Shown here: positions 44,575 through 53,057 of the stretch, in pieces
How the letters are laid out: each line of letters starts with the position of its first letter
Numbering within the stretch: the stretch's first letter is position 1
DNA from: Pseudaminobacter soli (ex Li et al. 2025)
Lineage (GTDB): Bacteria; Pseudomonadota; Alphaproteobacteria; Rhizobiales; Rhizobiaceae
Length of the DNA stretch: 64,000 bases
Assembly (NCBI RefSeq): GCF_029892515.1
Contig: NZ_JARXVF010000001.1
Span: 1,860,001-1,924,000, forward strand
Reading direction: 5' to 3'
The notes under the pieces: model-generated
The model's input: the letters and a program-made list of their open reading frames with translations, nothing else
Told to the model about the DNA's origin: nothing
Databases searched by the model: none
Position numbers and translations under genes: made by a program

Positions 44575-46182
44575 ATGAGCCTGATTAAAAAATTCGCCAC
44601 CGTCGCATCCGGCACGCTGATGAGCCGCGCCTTCGGCTTCGTGCGAGAGATGCTGATGGCGGCGGCGATCGGCACCGGGCCGGTGGCGGACGCCTTCTAT
44701 GCGGCCTTCCAGTTTCCCAACACCTTCCGCCGGCTGTTCGCCGAAGGTGCCTTCAACGCCGCCTTCGTGCCGCTCTTTGCCAAGGAGATCGAGGCCAACG
44801 GCACCGAAGGCGCCAAGCGCTTTTCGGAAGAGGTGTTCGGCGTGCTGTTCACCACGCTTCTGGTGCTCACCATCGCCATGGAACTGGCGATGCCGCTTCT
44901 GGTGCGTTTCCTGATCGCGCCGGGCTTCGTGGACGAGCCGCAGAAATACGATCTCACCGTGGCTCTCGCCACGATCATGTTCCCCTATCTCATCTGCATG
45001 TCGCTGGCTGCGATGATGAGCGGCATGCTGAACTCGCTGCGCCGCTATTTTGCCGCCGCCATCGCGCCGGTGTTCCTCAACATCATCCTGATCGCCGTGT
45101 TGGCCAATGCCTGGTACCGGGGCCATGACAACCTCACCGTCGGCTATGCGATGGCCTGGGGCGTGCTGGCCGCGGGTATCGTGCAGCTTGCCATCGTCTG
45201 GATTGCCGTGCGCCATGCCGGCATTTCTATCGGCTTCCGCCGCCCGCACCTGACGCCCAACGTCAAGCGGCTCCTGATCCTCGCCTTGCCGGCGGCGATC
45301 ACCGGCGGCATCACGCAGATCAACCAGCTCATCGGCACGGCAATCGCGTCGGGACAAAACAGCGCCGTCTCCTCGCTGGCGCTGGCCGACCGCGTCTACC
45401 AGCTACCGCTCGGCGTGGTGGGCGTGGCGGTCGCCATCGTGCTGCTTCCCGAACTCGCCCGTGCTCTGAAGTCCGGCAACCTCAAGGAAGCCGCCAATCT
45501 GCAGAACCGCTCGGTCGAGTTTACGCTGTTCCTCACCCTGCCGGCAGCGGCGGCGCTGCTGGTCATGTCGGAGCCGATCGTGCGCGTGCTCTATGAGCGC
45601 GGTCAGTTCGCGGCCGGCAACAGCACGCCGACGGTGGCCGCGATCCTCGCCATCTTCGGGCTTGGCCTGCCGGCCTTCGTGCTCATCAAGGCGTTCACGC
45701 CCGGCTATTTCGCCCGCGAGGACACGCGCACGCCGATGATCTTTGCGGCCATCTCCGTTGCCGTGAACATTTCAGTGGCGCTGACGCTGTTTCCGGTCAT
45801 GGGCGCGCCCGGCATCGCCACGGCCTCGGCCATCGCCGGTTGGGTCAATGCCGCGATGCTGCTCACCGTGCTGGTGAAGCGCGGCCACTGGGGTGCCGAC
45901 ATTCCGCTTCTGACACGCATCCCCCGCCTGGTGATCGCCGCCGCCGTGATGGCCGGCGCGCTCCATATGGCGATCGGCAGGCTTGCGCCTTATCTCGCCT
46001 CGTCCGCACCGCTCCACACCCAGGCCGCGACGCTGCTTGCGCTCGTCGCCGGGGCCACAGTCATCTATTTCGGCGTGGCCTTCGGTATCGGCGGCGCCGA
46101 CCTCGGCATGGTCCGCCGCAACATGAAGCGCGGCGCGGCAAAGCCACAGGCCTCGGCGGCAAACGCGGCGCTGGATGAATAA
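44575..46182 (+). CDS. murJ: Lipid II flippase MurJ
   Basis: Inner-membrane MOP-superfamily protein of 535 residues with about 14 predicted membrane segments, which moves lipid II to the periplasmic face for peptidoglycan synthesis. The conserved N-terminus SGTLMSRAFGFVREMLMAA (about 12-30) contains the essential Arg residues. RLFAEGAFNAAFVPLF follows at about 51-66, and VYQLPLGVVGVAVAIVLLP is near 270-288. Length and motif order are normal. It follows glnD closely and may be in the same transcript. Confidence 0.95.
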   Translation: MSLIKKFATVASGTLMSRAFGFVREMLMAAAIGTGPVADAFYAAFQFPNTFRRLFAEGAFNAAFVPLFAKEIEANGTEGAKRFSEEVFGVLFTTLLVLTIAMELAMPLLVRFLIAPGFVDEPQKYDLTVALATIMFPYLICMSLAAMMSGMLNSLRRYFAAAIAPVFLNIILIAVLANAWYRGHDNLTVGYAMAWGVLAAGIVQLAIVWIAVRHAGISIGFRRPHLTPNVKRLLILALPAAITGGITQINQLIGTAIASGQNSAVSSLALADRVYQLPLGVVGVAVAIVLLPELARALKSGNLKEAANLQNRSVEFTLFLTLPAAAALLVMSEPIVRVLYERGQFAAGNSTPTVAAILAIFGLGLPAFVLIKAFTPGYFAREDTRTPMIFAAISVAVNISVALTLFPVMGAPGIATASAIAGWVNAAMLLTVLVKRGHWGADIPLLTRIPRLVIAAAVMAGALHMAIGRLAPYLASSAPLHTQAATLLALVAGATVIYFGVAFGIGGADLGMVRRNMKRGAAKPQASAANAALDE

Positions 46183-46223
46183 TTCCCCACCACTAGCAGC
46201 GCGCGCCTTGAGCTCGGCCGCGC

Positions 46224-46538
46224 CTATGCTGCGTGCGGCCGGATTTTCAGAAGTTCGTCGCCGAGCCGGCGCTTCTGCTCCAGCAGCTCGAAATCGTGCT
46301 GCAAGCCGAGGAAGAAGCCCTCGGAAATGCCGAAATAGCGGGCCAGCCGGAGATCGGTATCGGCGGTGACGGCGCGCTTGCCCAGCACGATCTCGTTGAT
46401 CCGGCGCGGAGGAACGCCGATGGCGCGTGCCAGAGCATTCTGGCTGAGCCGCATAGGCTCGAGGAACTCCGACAGCAGAATCTCTCCCGCATGCGGATTG
46501 TGAAGCTCGTCTTCAATGGTAGTCGACGATTTCGACAT
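46224..46538 (-). CDS. higA: HigA-family antitoxin
   Basis: Cytoplasmic XRE/Cro-type helix-turn-helix antitoxin of 104 residues. The PHAGEILLSEFLEPMRLSQ stretch (about 15-33) and ALARAIGVPPRRINEIVLGKR (in parts, 35-55) are characteristic of HigA (VapI-like) proteins, which neutralise HigB and repress the operon. It lies downstream of the toxin gene and overlaps it by 26 bases, the usual toxin-first order of higBA modules. The ATG at 46538 has GGAG 10 bases upstream; a GTG at 46556 is possible. It converges on murJ. Confidence 0.9.
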   Translation of the reverse strand: MSKSSTTIEDELHNPHAGEILLSEFLEPMRLSQNALARAIGVPPRRINEIVLGKRAVTADTDLRLARYFGISEGFFLGLQHDFELLEQKRRLGDELLKIRPHAA

Positions 46539-46794
46539 TGCTCGGCACTCCGTCACGCCAGTGGAAGCAGATGCGCCACTGGTCGTTTATCCTGATCGAG
46601 AACTGCCCCTTGCGGTCGCCTTTCAACGCTTCCAGGCGATTGCCAGGCGGTATCCGAAGATCGTCGAGCTGGCGCGCCTGATTGAGAAGCCTGAGTTTGA
46701 CCAGGGCCTTGTCCTGGATGTCGGACGGCAGCTTCCGGCTCCGCAGGCCGTTCCAGATCTTTTCGGTCTCTGCGTCGGCAAAGCTGCTGATCAT
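46513..46794 (-). CDS. higB: HigB-family mRNA interferase toxin
   Basis: Small RelE/HigB-fold ribosome-dependent endoribonuclease of 93 residues. The start is the ATG at 46794 (MISSFADAETEKIWNG). Typical family features are NRLEALKGDRKGQFSIRIND (about 53-72) and QWRICFHW (73-80), holding the basic and aromatic residues used for mRNA binding and cleavage. It overlaps higA. The stretch just upstream holds repeated GTTATGCGTTATA-like sequence (about 46801-46822) that may be the HigA operator. The pair sits between murJ and trpS, genes that are usually adjacent in this order, and so looks like an insertion. Confidence 0.9.
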   Translation of the reverse strand: MISSFADAETEKIWNGLRSRKLPSDIQDKALVKLRLLNQARQLDDLRIPPGNRLEALKGDRKGQFSIRINDQWRICFHWRDGVPSNVEIVDYH

Positions 46795-46934
46795 CGCATA
46801 GTTTATAACGCATAACGTCATACGGATCAATCTGGCGCAATGCTGGCATCTTGCTCTCGCCCGCGCCATCGGCCATAAGCGCGTATCGATTTTCGCCGCG
46901 CGCGAAACGGCCCTCCACAAGCCACGAGGACAAA

Positions 46935-48002
46935 ATGAACGATTTCAAGCCGCTCGTCTTTTCCGGCGTCCAGCCCACGGGCAATCTCCATCTCGGCAAC
47001 TATCTCGGCGCTATCCGCAAGTTCGTCGCCTTGCAGGAAACCAACGACTGCATCTATTGCGTCGTCGACCTGCACTCGCTGACCGCCCAGCTCGTCCATG
47101 ACGACCTCGAGGGCCAGACGCGCTCGATCACCGCGGCGTTCCTGGCGTCGGGCATCGACCCGAAGAAGCACATCGTCTTCAACCAGGCCCGCGTCCTGCA
47201 GCATGCCGAGCTTGCCTGGATCTTCAACTGCGTGGCGCGCATCGGCTGGATGAACCGCATGACGCAGTTCAAGGACAAGGCCGGCAAGGACCGCGAGAAC
47301 GCCTCGCTGGGCCTGCTCGCCTATCCGAGCCTGATGGCGGCCGACATCCTGGTCTATCGCGCCACCCACGTGCCAGTCGGCGACGACCAGAAGCAGCACC
47401 TGGAGCTGACCCGCGACATCGCCCAAAAATTCAACAACGACTTCTCCGCCCGCATCGCCGAACTCGGCCTCGGCGTCGAGATGATGATGGGCGAGGAGAA
47501 GGTGAACGGCTTCTTCCCGATCACCGAGCCGATCATCGGCGGACCGGCGGCGCGCATCATGTCGCTGCGCGATGGCTCCAAGAAGATGTCGAAGTCGGAT
47601 CCGTCGGACCTCTCGCGCATCAACCTGACCGACGACGCCGACACGATCTCGAAGAAGATCAAGAAGGCCAAGACCGATCCGGAAGCGCTGCCGAGCGAGC
47701 TCAACGGACTTGCCGCCCGCCCCGAGGCCGAAAACCTCGTAGGTATCTATGCCGGCCTCGCGGACATGTCCAAGCAGGACGTGCTGAAGGAGTTCGGCGG
47801 CCAGCAGTTCTCGGTGTTCAAGCCGGCCCTGGCCGATCTTGCGGTCGAAAAGCTCGCGCCGATCGCCGACGAGATGCGCCGCCTGATCGCCGATCCTGCC
47901 TATATCGACAGCGTGCTGCGCGACGGCGGCGACCGTGCGCGCGTGATCGCCGAGGGCACGATGAAGAAGGTGCGCAACATCATCGGCCTGCTCGACAACT
48001 AA
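46935..48002 (+). CDS. trpS: Tryptophan--tRNA ligase
   Basis: Cytoplasmic class Ic aminoacyl-tRNA synthetase of 355 residues. The HIGH-type motif is [13 protein letters not shown] (about 14-26) and the KMSKS motif [10 protein letters not shown] is at about 216-225. The Trp-pocket region DLHSLTA is near 45-51. The start ATG at 46935 has GAGGA upstream; the open frame to 46851 would run into the divergent higB leader and is not conserved. A strong intrinsic terminator follows the stop codon. Confidence 0.96.
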   Translation: MNDFKPLVFSGVQPTGNLHLGNYLGAIRKFVALQETNDCIYCVVDLHSLTAQLVHDDLEGQTRSITAAFLASGIDPKKHIVFNQARVLQHAELAWIFNCVARIGWMNRMTQFKDKAGKDRENASLGLLAYPSLMAADILVYRATHVPVGDDQKQHLELTRDIAQKFNNDFSARIAELGLGVEMMMGEEKVNGFFPITEPIIGGPAARIMSLRDGSKKMSKSDPSDLSRINLTDDADTISKKIKKAKTDPEALPSELNGLAARPEAENLVGIYAGLADMSKQDVLKEFGGQQFSVFKPALADLAVEKLAPIADEMRRLIADPAYIDSVLRDGGDRARVIAEGTMKKVRNIIGLLDN

Positions 48003-48012
48003 GATCCAGCCA

Positions 48013-48044
48013 AAGCCTCGATGGGGAAACTCATCGAGGCTTTT
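48013..48044 (+). terminator. trpS intrinsic terminator
   Basis: AAGCCTCGATG (48013-48023), an 8-base loop and CATCGAGGCTT (48032-48042) are followed by a short T run (to 48044). This is a stable rho-independent terminator 10 bases after the trpS stop. Confidence 0.88.
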
Positions 48045-48166
48045 GTCCCTATGGATGGCCGCGTGCCGGCTTCCATCGCGAGGCGACGGGCGCTGGTGGT
48101 TCGGCCAGCTTGCGAACGGCCGGCGTCGGTGGCAGATTGCGCCGGAAAAGCCAGCAGGGTTAACAA

Positions 48167-48658
48167 ATGGTCTCCAAGCGTCTCAGTCGCGAAGCCGGGC
48201 ACCGGCGAAAGTTTCTGGCGATCATCGACGACACGCCCGAATGCGAGCGCGCGGTGGCCTATGCCTCTCACCGCGCCAAGAATACGGGCGGCGGGGTGGT
48301 GCTGCTCTATGTCATCGAGCCGGGCGACTTCCAGCACTGGCTGGGCGTCGAGAAGATCATACGCGAGGAGGCGACTGCCACGGCCAATGCCGCGCTGGAC
48401 GCCAGCGCGCAGAAGGTGCGCGAGACCATCGGCATCGAGCCCGAACTCGTGGTGCGCGAAGGCAAGCCTTCCGACCAGATCCACCAGTTGATCGAGGAAG
48501 ACCAGGACATCGCGATCCTGGTGCTGGCTGCCGGCGCCGCCAAGGAAGGCCCGGGCCCGCTCGTGGCCTCCATCGCCGGCAAGGGCGCGGCCTTCCCCAT
48601 CCCCGTGACGGTGGTGCCGCAGAATCTCTCCGACGAAGACCTTGAAAGTCTGGCCTGA
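48167..48658 (+). CDS. Universal stress protein (UspA family)
   Basis: Cytoplasmic single-domain Usp protein of 163 residues. The first strand FLAIIDDTPECERAV is at about 16-30 and the central strand GGGVVLLYVIEP at about 41-52. The typical ATP-binding GxxGxxxxS loop near the C-terminus is replaced by AGAAKEGPGPLVASIAG, which keeps glycine and serine but not in the standard spacing, so ATP binding is uncertain. Its location between trpS and nfuA is conserved in Rhizobiales as I know the region. Its role is unknown beyond a link to stress tolerance. Confidence 0.85.
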   Translation: MVSKRLSREAGHRRKFLAIIDDTPECERAVAYASHRAKNTGGGVVLLYVIEPGDFQHWLGVEKIIREEATATANAALDASAQKVRETIGIEPELVVREGKPSDQIHQLIEEDQDIAILVLAAGAAKEGPGPLVASIAGKGAAFPIPVTVVPQNLSDEDLESLA

Positions 48659-48764
48659 ACAAATCATCTGTCCGGCAGGGCCCCGTCGGTTTTGCTTGAA
48701 TGCTCCTGGCGCAGGTCCTATCTAGACCGTTCCAAACTGCCCAGACACGCACGGAGATGCGGCC

Positions 48765-49337
48765 ATGTTCATCCAGACCGAGGCGACCCCGAACCCCGCC
48801 ACGCTGAAATTCCTGCCCGGCAAGGAAGTGCTGACGCAGGGCACGGCCGATTTCCGCGACGCCGAAGCAGCAGCCCAGGCCTCGCCGCTGGCCGGCCGGC
48901 TGTTCGACATTCCCGGCGTGACCGGCGTGTTCTTCGGCTACGATTTCATTACCGTCAGCAAGGACGGCCCCGACTGGCAGCACCTGAAGCCGGCGATCCT
49001 CGGCGCCATCATGGAGCACTTCATGTCGGGCGCGCCGGTGATGGCGGCAGGCGACCATGCGGCCACCCATCACGATGAGAGCGGCGAATTCTACAACGAG
49101 GAAGACACCGAGATCGTCGCCACCATCAAGGAGCTGCTCGACACCCGCGTGCGCCCGGCCGTGGCACAGGACGGCGGCGACATCACCTTCCGCGGCTATG
49201 AGAACGGTACCGTGTTCCTGCACATGAAGGGCGCCTGCTCCGGCTGCCCGTCCTCGACCGCCACGCTGAAGCACGGCATCCAGAACCTGCTGCGCCATTT
49301 CCTGCCCGAGGTCGAGCACGTCGAACAGATCTCCTGA
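48765..49337 (+). CDS. nfuA: NifU-family Fe-S scaffold/carrier protein
   Basis: Cytoplasmic Nfu-type protein of 190 residues that carries 4Fe-4S clusters to target proteins. The N-terminal domain (about 1-88) starts MFIQTEATPNPATLKF, the Nfu_N type common in alphaproteobacteria and mitochondria. The C-terminal NifU domain (about 110-185) has the cluster-binding CxxC at Cys158-Cys161 (GACSGCPSS) preceded by VAQDGGDI. The start ATG at 48765 follows CACGGAGATGCGGCC. A terminator follows. It is the end of the glnD-to-nfuA housekeeping run. Confidence 0.94.
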   Translation: MFIQTEATPNPATLKFLPGKEVLTQGTADFRDAEAAAQASPLAGRLFDIPGVTGVFFGYDFITVSKDGPDWQHLKPAILGAIMEHFMSGAPVMAAGDHAATHHDESGEFYNEEDTEIVATIKELLDTRVRPAVAQDGGDITFRGYENGTVFLHMKGACSGCPSSTATLKHGIQNLLRHFLPEVEHVEQIS

Positions 49338-49366
49338 GCGGCCTTTTCGACAATTTGAAGACAACA

Positions 49367-49394
49367 AAAAACCGGGCCTTGAAGCCCGGTTTTT
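49367..49394. terminator. Bidirectional intrinsic terminator
   Basis: AAAAACCGGGC (49367-49377), loop CTTGAA, GCCCGGTTTTT (49384-49394). It lies between convergent nfuA and the L,D-transpeptidase gene. Confidence 0.92.
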
Positions 49395-49475
49395 CATTTG
49401 CGACGTCCTTGTTGCCGAGACGGCTCGCATAAACTTTTTTTGTCCAGCCTCCCCCATGGGGGAGGCCTGGGGCGG

Positions 49476-50096
49476 CTAGAGCACGACCACCTTGGCGCCC
49501 ACATCGGCGCGGTTGTAGAGATCGATGATGTCCTGGTTCATCAGGCGGATGCAGCCCGACGACATGGCCTTGCCGATAGAAAACCATTCGGGCGTGCCGT
49601 GCAGGCGATAGCCGGAATCGCCGCTGCCGTTGTACAGGTACATGGCGCGGGCGCCCAGCGGGTTCATCAGGCCGGGCGGCATACCGCCGCGCCACTTGGC
49701 CAGTTGCGGCTGGCGGCCGATCATCGCCGAAGGCGGTGTCCAGGTCGGCCATTCGCGCTTGGCTGCAATGCGCGCCGTGCCGTGCCATTCGAAGCCCTCG
49801 CGGCCGACGCCGATGCCGTAGCGCACCGCCTTGCCCCCGGGCGTGACGAAATAGAGGAACTTGTTGGCCGTATCGACGACGATGGTGCCGGGCTTCTCTC
49901 CTGTGTCGTAGCTCACGATCTGGCGGCGGTATTTGCTCTCCACCTTGTAGATCGGCACGGCCGGCAGCTGGTAGCCGGCGTCCGAAACCGAGCCATAGTC
50001 CGACGTGAACATCTGGAAAGAGCCGTCGCTGGTGCAGCCGGCAAGAGCCGTCGCAAGCGTCAGGCTGGCGGCGACGAAAATTGGCTTGATGTGCAT
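49476..50096 (-). CDS. L,D-transpeptidase lipoprotein (YkuD domain)
   Basis: Periplasmic cell-wall enzyme of 206 residues, predicted to form 3-3 peptidoglycan crosslinks or to attach outer-membrane proteins to peptidoglycan. The N-terminal lipoprotein signal has the lipobox LAGC at 18-21. The YkuD domain follows (about 65-206) with His166 (RLHGTPEW) and catalytic Cys182 in SSGCIRL. The spacing of 15 residues between them is normal. ATG at 50096 is chosen so that the signal peptide is at the N-terminus; the open frame to 50207 would mask it. Alphaproteobacteria of this group carry many paralogues. Confidence 0.92.
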   Translation of the reverse strand: MHIKPIFVAASLTLATALAGCTSDGSFQMFTSDYGSVSDAGYQLPAVPIYKVESKYRRQIVSYDTGEKPGTIVVDTANKFLYFVTPGGKAVRYGIGVGREGFEWHGTARIAAKREWPTWTPPSAMIGRQPQLAKWRGGMPPGLMNPLGARAMYLYNGSGDSGYRLHGTPEWFSIGKAMSSGCIRLMNQDIIDLYNRADVGAKVVVL

Positions 50097-50489
50097 TGGA
50101 AGATCCGCAGCTCCGATCCCGACCATGTACAGCCCGATTCGGGCCGTATTTTCGCCGTTATTTCTATGAGAGCGTTTTGTTGCTTGCCAAGTGCTTGGGC
50201 GGATCAAGCAGAGCCAAATGTAAGGGTAGATCGCTTGCTATGGTATTTTGGCAACAGATTTTAGGCGTTGCTGAAGCGAAAATCGCCGAAACTGACCGAA
50301 GGACGAGCGAAACTGACCCGTGGGCTCGGGTCCGCTGATGGTCGGCAACCGCAGTCGGGAACGCCGCGCGGGCATGATCGACGTGGCGGCGGACGCCGCA
50401 CATGGCGCGCTCATTCCATGACGCGGCAAATGATTGCTACCGAGTCGAGACGGGTTCAAAACGAGAACATAACGTGGCATGGTGCGGCC
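50097..50489. other. Intergenic region before the MmcB-like gene
   Basis: No gene is supported in these 393 bases. Notable sequence: CCAAGTGCTTGG palindrome (about 50188-50199), two related GCGAAA...CTGACC repeats near 50276-50321, and the inverted pair GTTC-n7-GAAC (50454-50468) just before the next gene. Confidence 0.5.
50454..50468 (+). promoter_or_regulatory. GTTC-n7-GAAC site upstream of the MmcB-like gene
   Basis: GTTC (50454-50457) and GAAC (50465-50468) are separated by 7 bases, 22 bases before the start codon. The alphaproteobacterial LexA box is a direct repeat (GAAC-n7-GAAC); this one has the right spacing but one half inverted. It could be a degenerate LexA site or chance. Confidence 0.25.
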
Positions 50490-50990
50490 ATGCCGATCAT
50501 ATCCCCCCTCTCCGCCAATCCGCTTGTCGACGGGCGCCAGTCCGAGCGCGCCATGGTCGTGCGGCGCGGCGTGCAGCGCCTGCTCATGCAGATGGGGGCG
50601 CATGTTCTGCCCGAACTTTCGCTGGCGACCGGCCGGCGCGCCGATCTCGTTGCGCTCACCCGCCAGGGCGACATCTGGATCATCGAGATCAAATCGTCGA
50701 TCGAGGATTTTCGCGTCGACCGCAAATGGCCCGACTACCGGCTGCATTCGGACCGCTTCTTCTTCGCCACCCATCCCGAGGTGCCTGCGGAAATCTTTCC
50801 GGAGGAGTGCGGCTTTATCCTCTCCGATGGCTACGGCGCGGAAATCCTACGCGAGGCGCCGGAGCACCGCATGGCCGCCGCAACGCGCAAGGCGCTGATG
50901 CTGCGCATCGCGCGTGCGGGTGCCGCCCGCCTGCTGGCGGCTGAGCTGGCCGGCGTTTCGGTGCCGGCGCTGGATGGCGAAAGCGAGTAG
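50490..50990 (+). CDS. mmcB: MmcB-family DNA repair nuclease
   Basis: Cytoplasmic PD-(D/E)XK-like protein of 166 residues, related to Caulobacter MmcB, an SOS-linked factor in mitomycin C resistance. The nuclease core shows Glu in LPELSLATGRRADLVAL (about 37-53, the Asp being the metal ligand) followed by IWIIEIKSSIEDFRVD (about 59-74) with the Glu-x-Lys motif. The start ATG at 50490 gives the normal family length; upstream in-frame starts (50418 and earlier) would place the putative operator inside the gene. A bidirectional terminator separates it from the convergent actR gene. Confidence 0.82.
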   Translation: MPIISPLSANPLVDGRQSERAMVVRRGVQRLLMQMGAHVLPELSLATGRRADLVALTRQGDIWIIEIKSSIEDFRVDRKWPDYRLHSDRFFFATHPEVPAEIFPEECGFILSDGYGAEILREAPEHRMAAATRKALMLRIARAGAARLLAAELAGVSVPALDGESE

Positions 50991-50994
50991 TGAC

Positions 50995-51024
50995 TTTTAC
51001 CCTCCCCTTGCGAGGAGGGTAAAA
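50995..51024. terminator. Bidirectional intrinsic terminator
   Basis: TTTTACCCTCC (50995-51005), an 8-base loop and GGAGGGTAAAA (51014-51024). It serves convergent mmcB and actR; on the minus strand the hairpin ends in a TTTT run. Confidence 0.85.
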
Positions 51025-51027
51025 AGC

Positions 51028-51591
51028 TCAGCGCGGGGCGCGCTTGGCCAGGATGCGCTGCAGCGTGCGGCGATGCATGTTGAGCCGGCGTGCGGTTTCG
51101 GAAACATTGCGCTCGCACATCTCGTAGACGCGCTGGATGTGCTCCCAGCGCACGCGGTCGGCCGACATCGGGTTTTCCGGCGGCGCGGCGCGCTCGCCGG
51201 TGGTGCGGGTCAGCGCCGCGAACACGTCGTCGGCGTCGGCAGGCTTGGACAGGTAGTCGACGGCGCCGAGCTTCACCGCCGTGACGGCGGTGGCGATGTT
51301 GCCGTAGCCGGTGAGAATGATAGTGCGCGCGTCCGCGCGCTTTTCGCGGATCGCGGCGACCACGTCGAGGCCGTTGCCGTCGCCGAGCCGCATGTCGACC
51401 ACCGCGTAAGCCGGCGGATTGGCGCGCGCCTTGGCGACCGCTTCCTCGACGCTTTCGGCGGTCTCAACCAGGAAGCCACGCTGCTCCATCGCGCGTGCCA
51501 GGCGGGTCAGAAACGGCTTGTCGTCATCCACTATCAGCAGCGAGGTGTCGCCACCGGTGAGGTTGGCATCAACTGTTTCTTCGCCGTTCAT
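51028..51591 (-). CDS. actR: Redox response regulator ActR (RegA/PrrA family)
   Basis: Cytoplasmic response regulator of 187 residues. The receiver domain (about 16-128) has the acidic pocket VDDD (21-24), the phosphorylated Asp66 (VVDMRLGDG) and Lys116 (LSKPADA). The C-terminal Fis-type helix-turn-helix is at about 159-182 (ERNVSETARRLNMHRRTLQ in parts). RegA/ActR proteins activate photosynthesis, respiration, nitrogen or acid-tolerance genes depending on species. Here it follows actS on the same strand after 97 bases. The start is the ATG at 51591; the extension to 51681 is not conserved. Confidence 0.94.
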   Translation of the reverse strand: MNGEETVDANLTGGDTSLLIVDDDKPFLTRLARAMEQRGFLVETAESVEEAVAKARANPPAYAVVDMRLGDGNGLDVVAAIREKRADARTIILTGYGNIATAVTAVKLGAVDYLSKPADADDVFAALTRTTGERAAPPENPMSADRVRWEHIQRVYEMCERNVSETARRLNMHRRTLQRILAKRAPR

Positions 51592-51688
51592 AATCGTATG
51601 GTCCGTTCTATCTGTTTTTCTTGATTGTTTTTCAGCAATATAAGTACCGGAGGCGCAATTTTCTACCCATGCCCCCGGCACGAAGGAA

Positions 51689-53017
51689 TCAGGCCGTGTC
51701 GAACATGGACGATGCGGCCGACCTGGGGTTCAGGAACACCTCGCGCGGCCACTCGATCTGCACCACCGCGCCCTTGCCGCGCTCATTGGCATTGGAGAAA
51801 GTGAGCGTCGCGCCGGAGCGCTCGAGCAGCGTCTTGGCGATGAACAGGCCGAGCCCCAGCCCGCCGCCCTGCTCGCCGCCGCCCTGCCGCGTCGTCATGT
51901 AAGGTTCGCCGATGCGATCGATGATCTCCGGCGGGAAACCGGGACCGTCGTCGACGATGTCGAACGTCACGGTGCGCTCGTTCCACTTCCAGCGGATGAC
52001 GACCGTGCTGACGGAGAAATCGACCGCGTTCTCGACCAGATTGCCGAGGCCGTAGATGACGCCCGCATTGCGGTGGCCGACCGGCTCGGGGCCGACCTGC
52101 TCGCCCGGCTCCAGCTTGATGGAAATCCCGAAATCGCGGTGCGGGGCGATCACCTCCTCCACCAGCGAGGTGAGCGGCAGGCGCGCCAGATGCACCTCGC
52201 TTTCCGAGGACAGGCTGGTCAGCCGCTTCAGGATCTGGCGGCAGCGTTCGCTCTGCGAGCGCAGCAGCGTCACGTCCTCATGGTATTTCGGGTCGTTGCC
52301 GAGCGCCCGCTCCATTTCCTTGGCCACCAGCGCGATTGTCGCGAGCGGCGTGCCGAGTTCATGCGCGGCAGCCGCCGCCAGCCCGTCGAGTGCCGACAGA
52401 TGCTGCTCGCGCTGCAGCACCAGTTCGGTGGCTGAAAGCGCGTTGGCGAGCAGCCGCGCTTCCTCGGCCACGCGCCAGGCGTAGATGGCCGTAAAGGCGA
52501 TGCTAGACAGGACCGCCATCCACATGCCGGCGACATAGAGGAAGGGCATGGCCAGCTCGTTGCCGGCGACCCAAGGCAGCGGCAGGTGGAAGAAGGCGAG
52601 CAGCGTGGTGAGCGCCATGACGAACACACCAAGGATCGCGGTCAGGCTGAGCGGCAGCGAGGTGGCGGAAATCACCACCGGCACCGTCATCAGCAGCGAG
52701 AAGGGATTGGTCAGCCCGCCCGTCATGTAGAGCAGGCCGGCAAGCTGCAGCGCATCGAAGGTGAGGATGCCCAGGGCCGGCAGCGGCTGCAGCCGGTGCG
52801 CGGCCGGAAAGCGGAAGGTCAAGAGAAGGTTGAGCCAGGCCGAGCTGGCGATCAGCGCAAAGCACAGGCTGACCGGCATCGGGAACTGGAACCAGTAGGC
52901 GATGACGATGACGGCGATGCTCTGGCCGATGATGGCGAGCCAGCGCAACCGGATCAGCGTGTTGAGACGCAGGCGGGCGCTCTGCTGGAAGTCGGGCATC
53001 TTCGGTGTCTTGACCAT
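51689..53017 (-). CDS. actS: Redox sensor histidine kinase ActS (RegB/PrrB family)
   Basis: Inner-membrane sensor kinase of 442 residues with about six membrane segments (25-180). It has the RegB ubiquinone-binding heptapeptide GGLTNPF (100-106) in a loop, phospho-acceptor His219 (AAAHELGTPLA), the redox-active cysteine at Cys259 (SERCRQILKRL), the N box NLVENAVDFS (326-335), and G boxes DDGPGF (356-361) and GLGLGLF (386-392). These are the family hallmarks. The start at 53017 is likely, with 52999 as the alternative. It phosphorylates ActR. It is preceded by hrpB (stop at 53058) on the same strand. Confidence 0.94.
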   Translation of the reverse strand: MVKTPKMPDFQQSARLRLNTLIRLRWLAIIGQSIAVIVIAYWFQFPMPVSLCFALIASSAWLNLLLTFRFPAAHRLQPLPALGILTFDALQLAGLLYMTGGLTNPFSLLMTVPVVISATSLPLSLTAILGVFVMALTTLLAFFHLPLPWVAGNELAMPFLYVAGMWMAVLSSIAFTAIYAWRVAEEARLLANALSATELVLQREQHLSALDGLAAAAAHELGTPLATIALVAKEMERALGNDPKYHEDVTLLRSQSERCRQILKRLTSLSSESEVHLARLPLTSLVEEVIAPHRDFGISIKLEPGEQVGPEPVGHRNAGVIYGLGNLVENAVDFSVSTVVIRWKWNERTVTFDIVDDGPGFPPEIIDRIGEPYMTTRQGGGEQGGGLGLGLFIAKTLLERSGATLTFSNANERGKGAVVQIEWPREVFLNPRSAASSMFDTA

Positions 53018-53057
53018 GGAAGGGTTTATGCGCCGGACAGGTGCCGCGCGCCAAGCG

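Noticed and set aside
50340-50489. Longer N-terminus for the MmcB-like gene (frame open from 50268)
   Set aside because: The upstream translation is Arg-rich without conservation, and family length fits a start at 50490.
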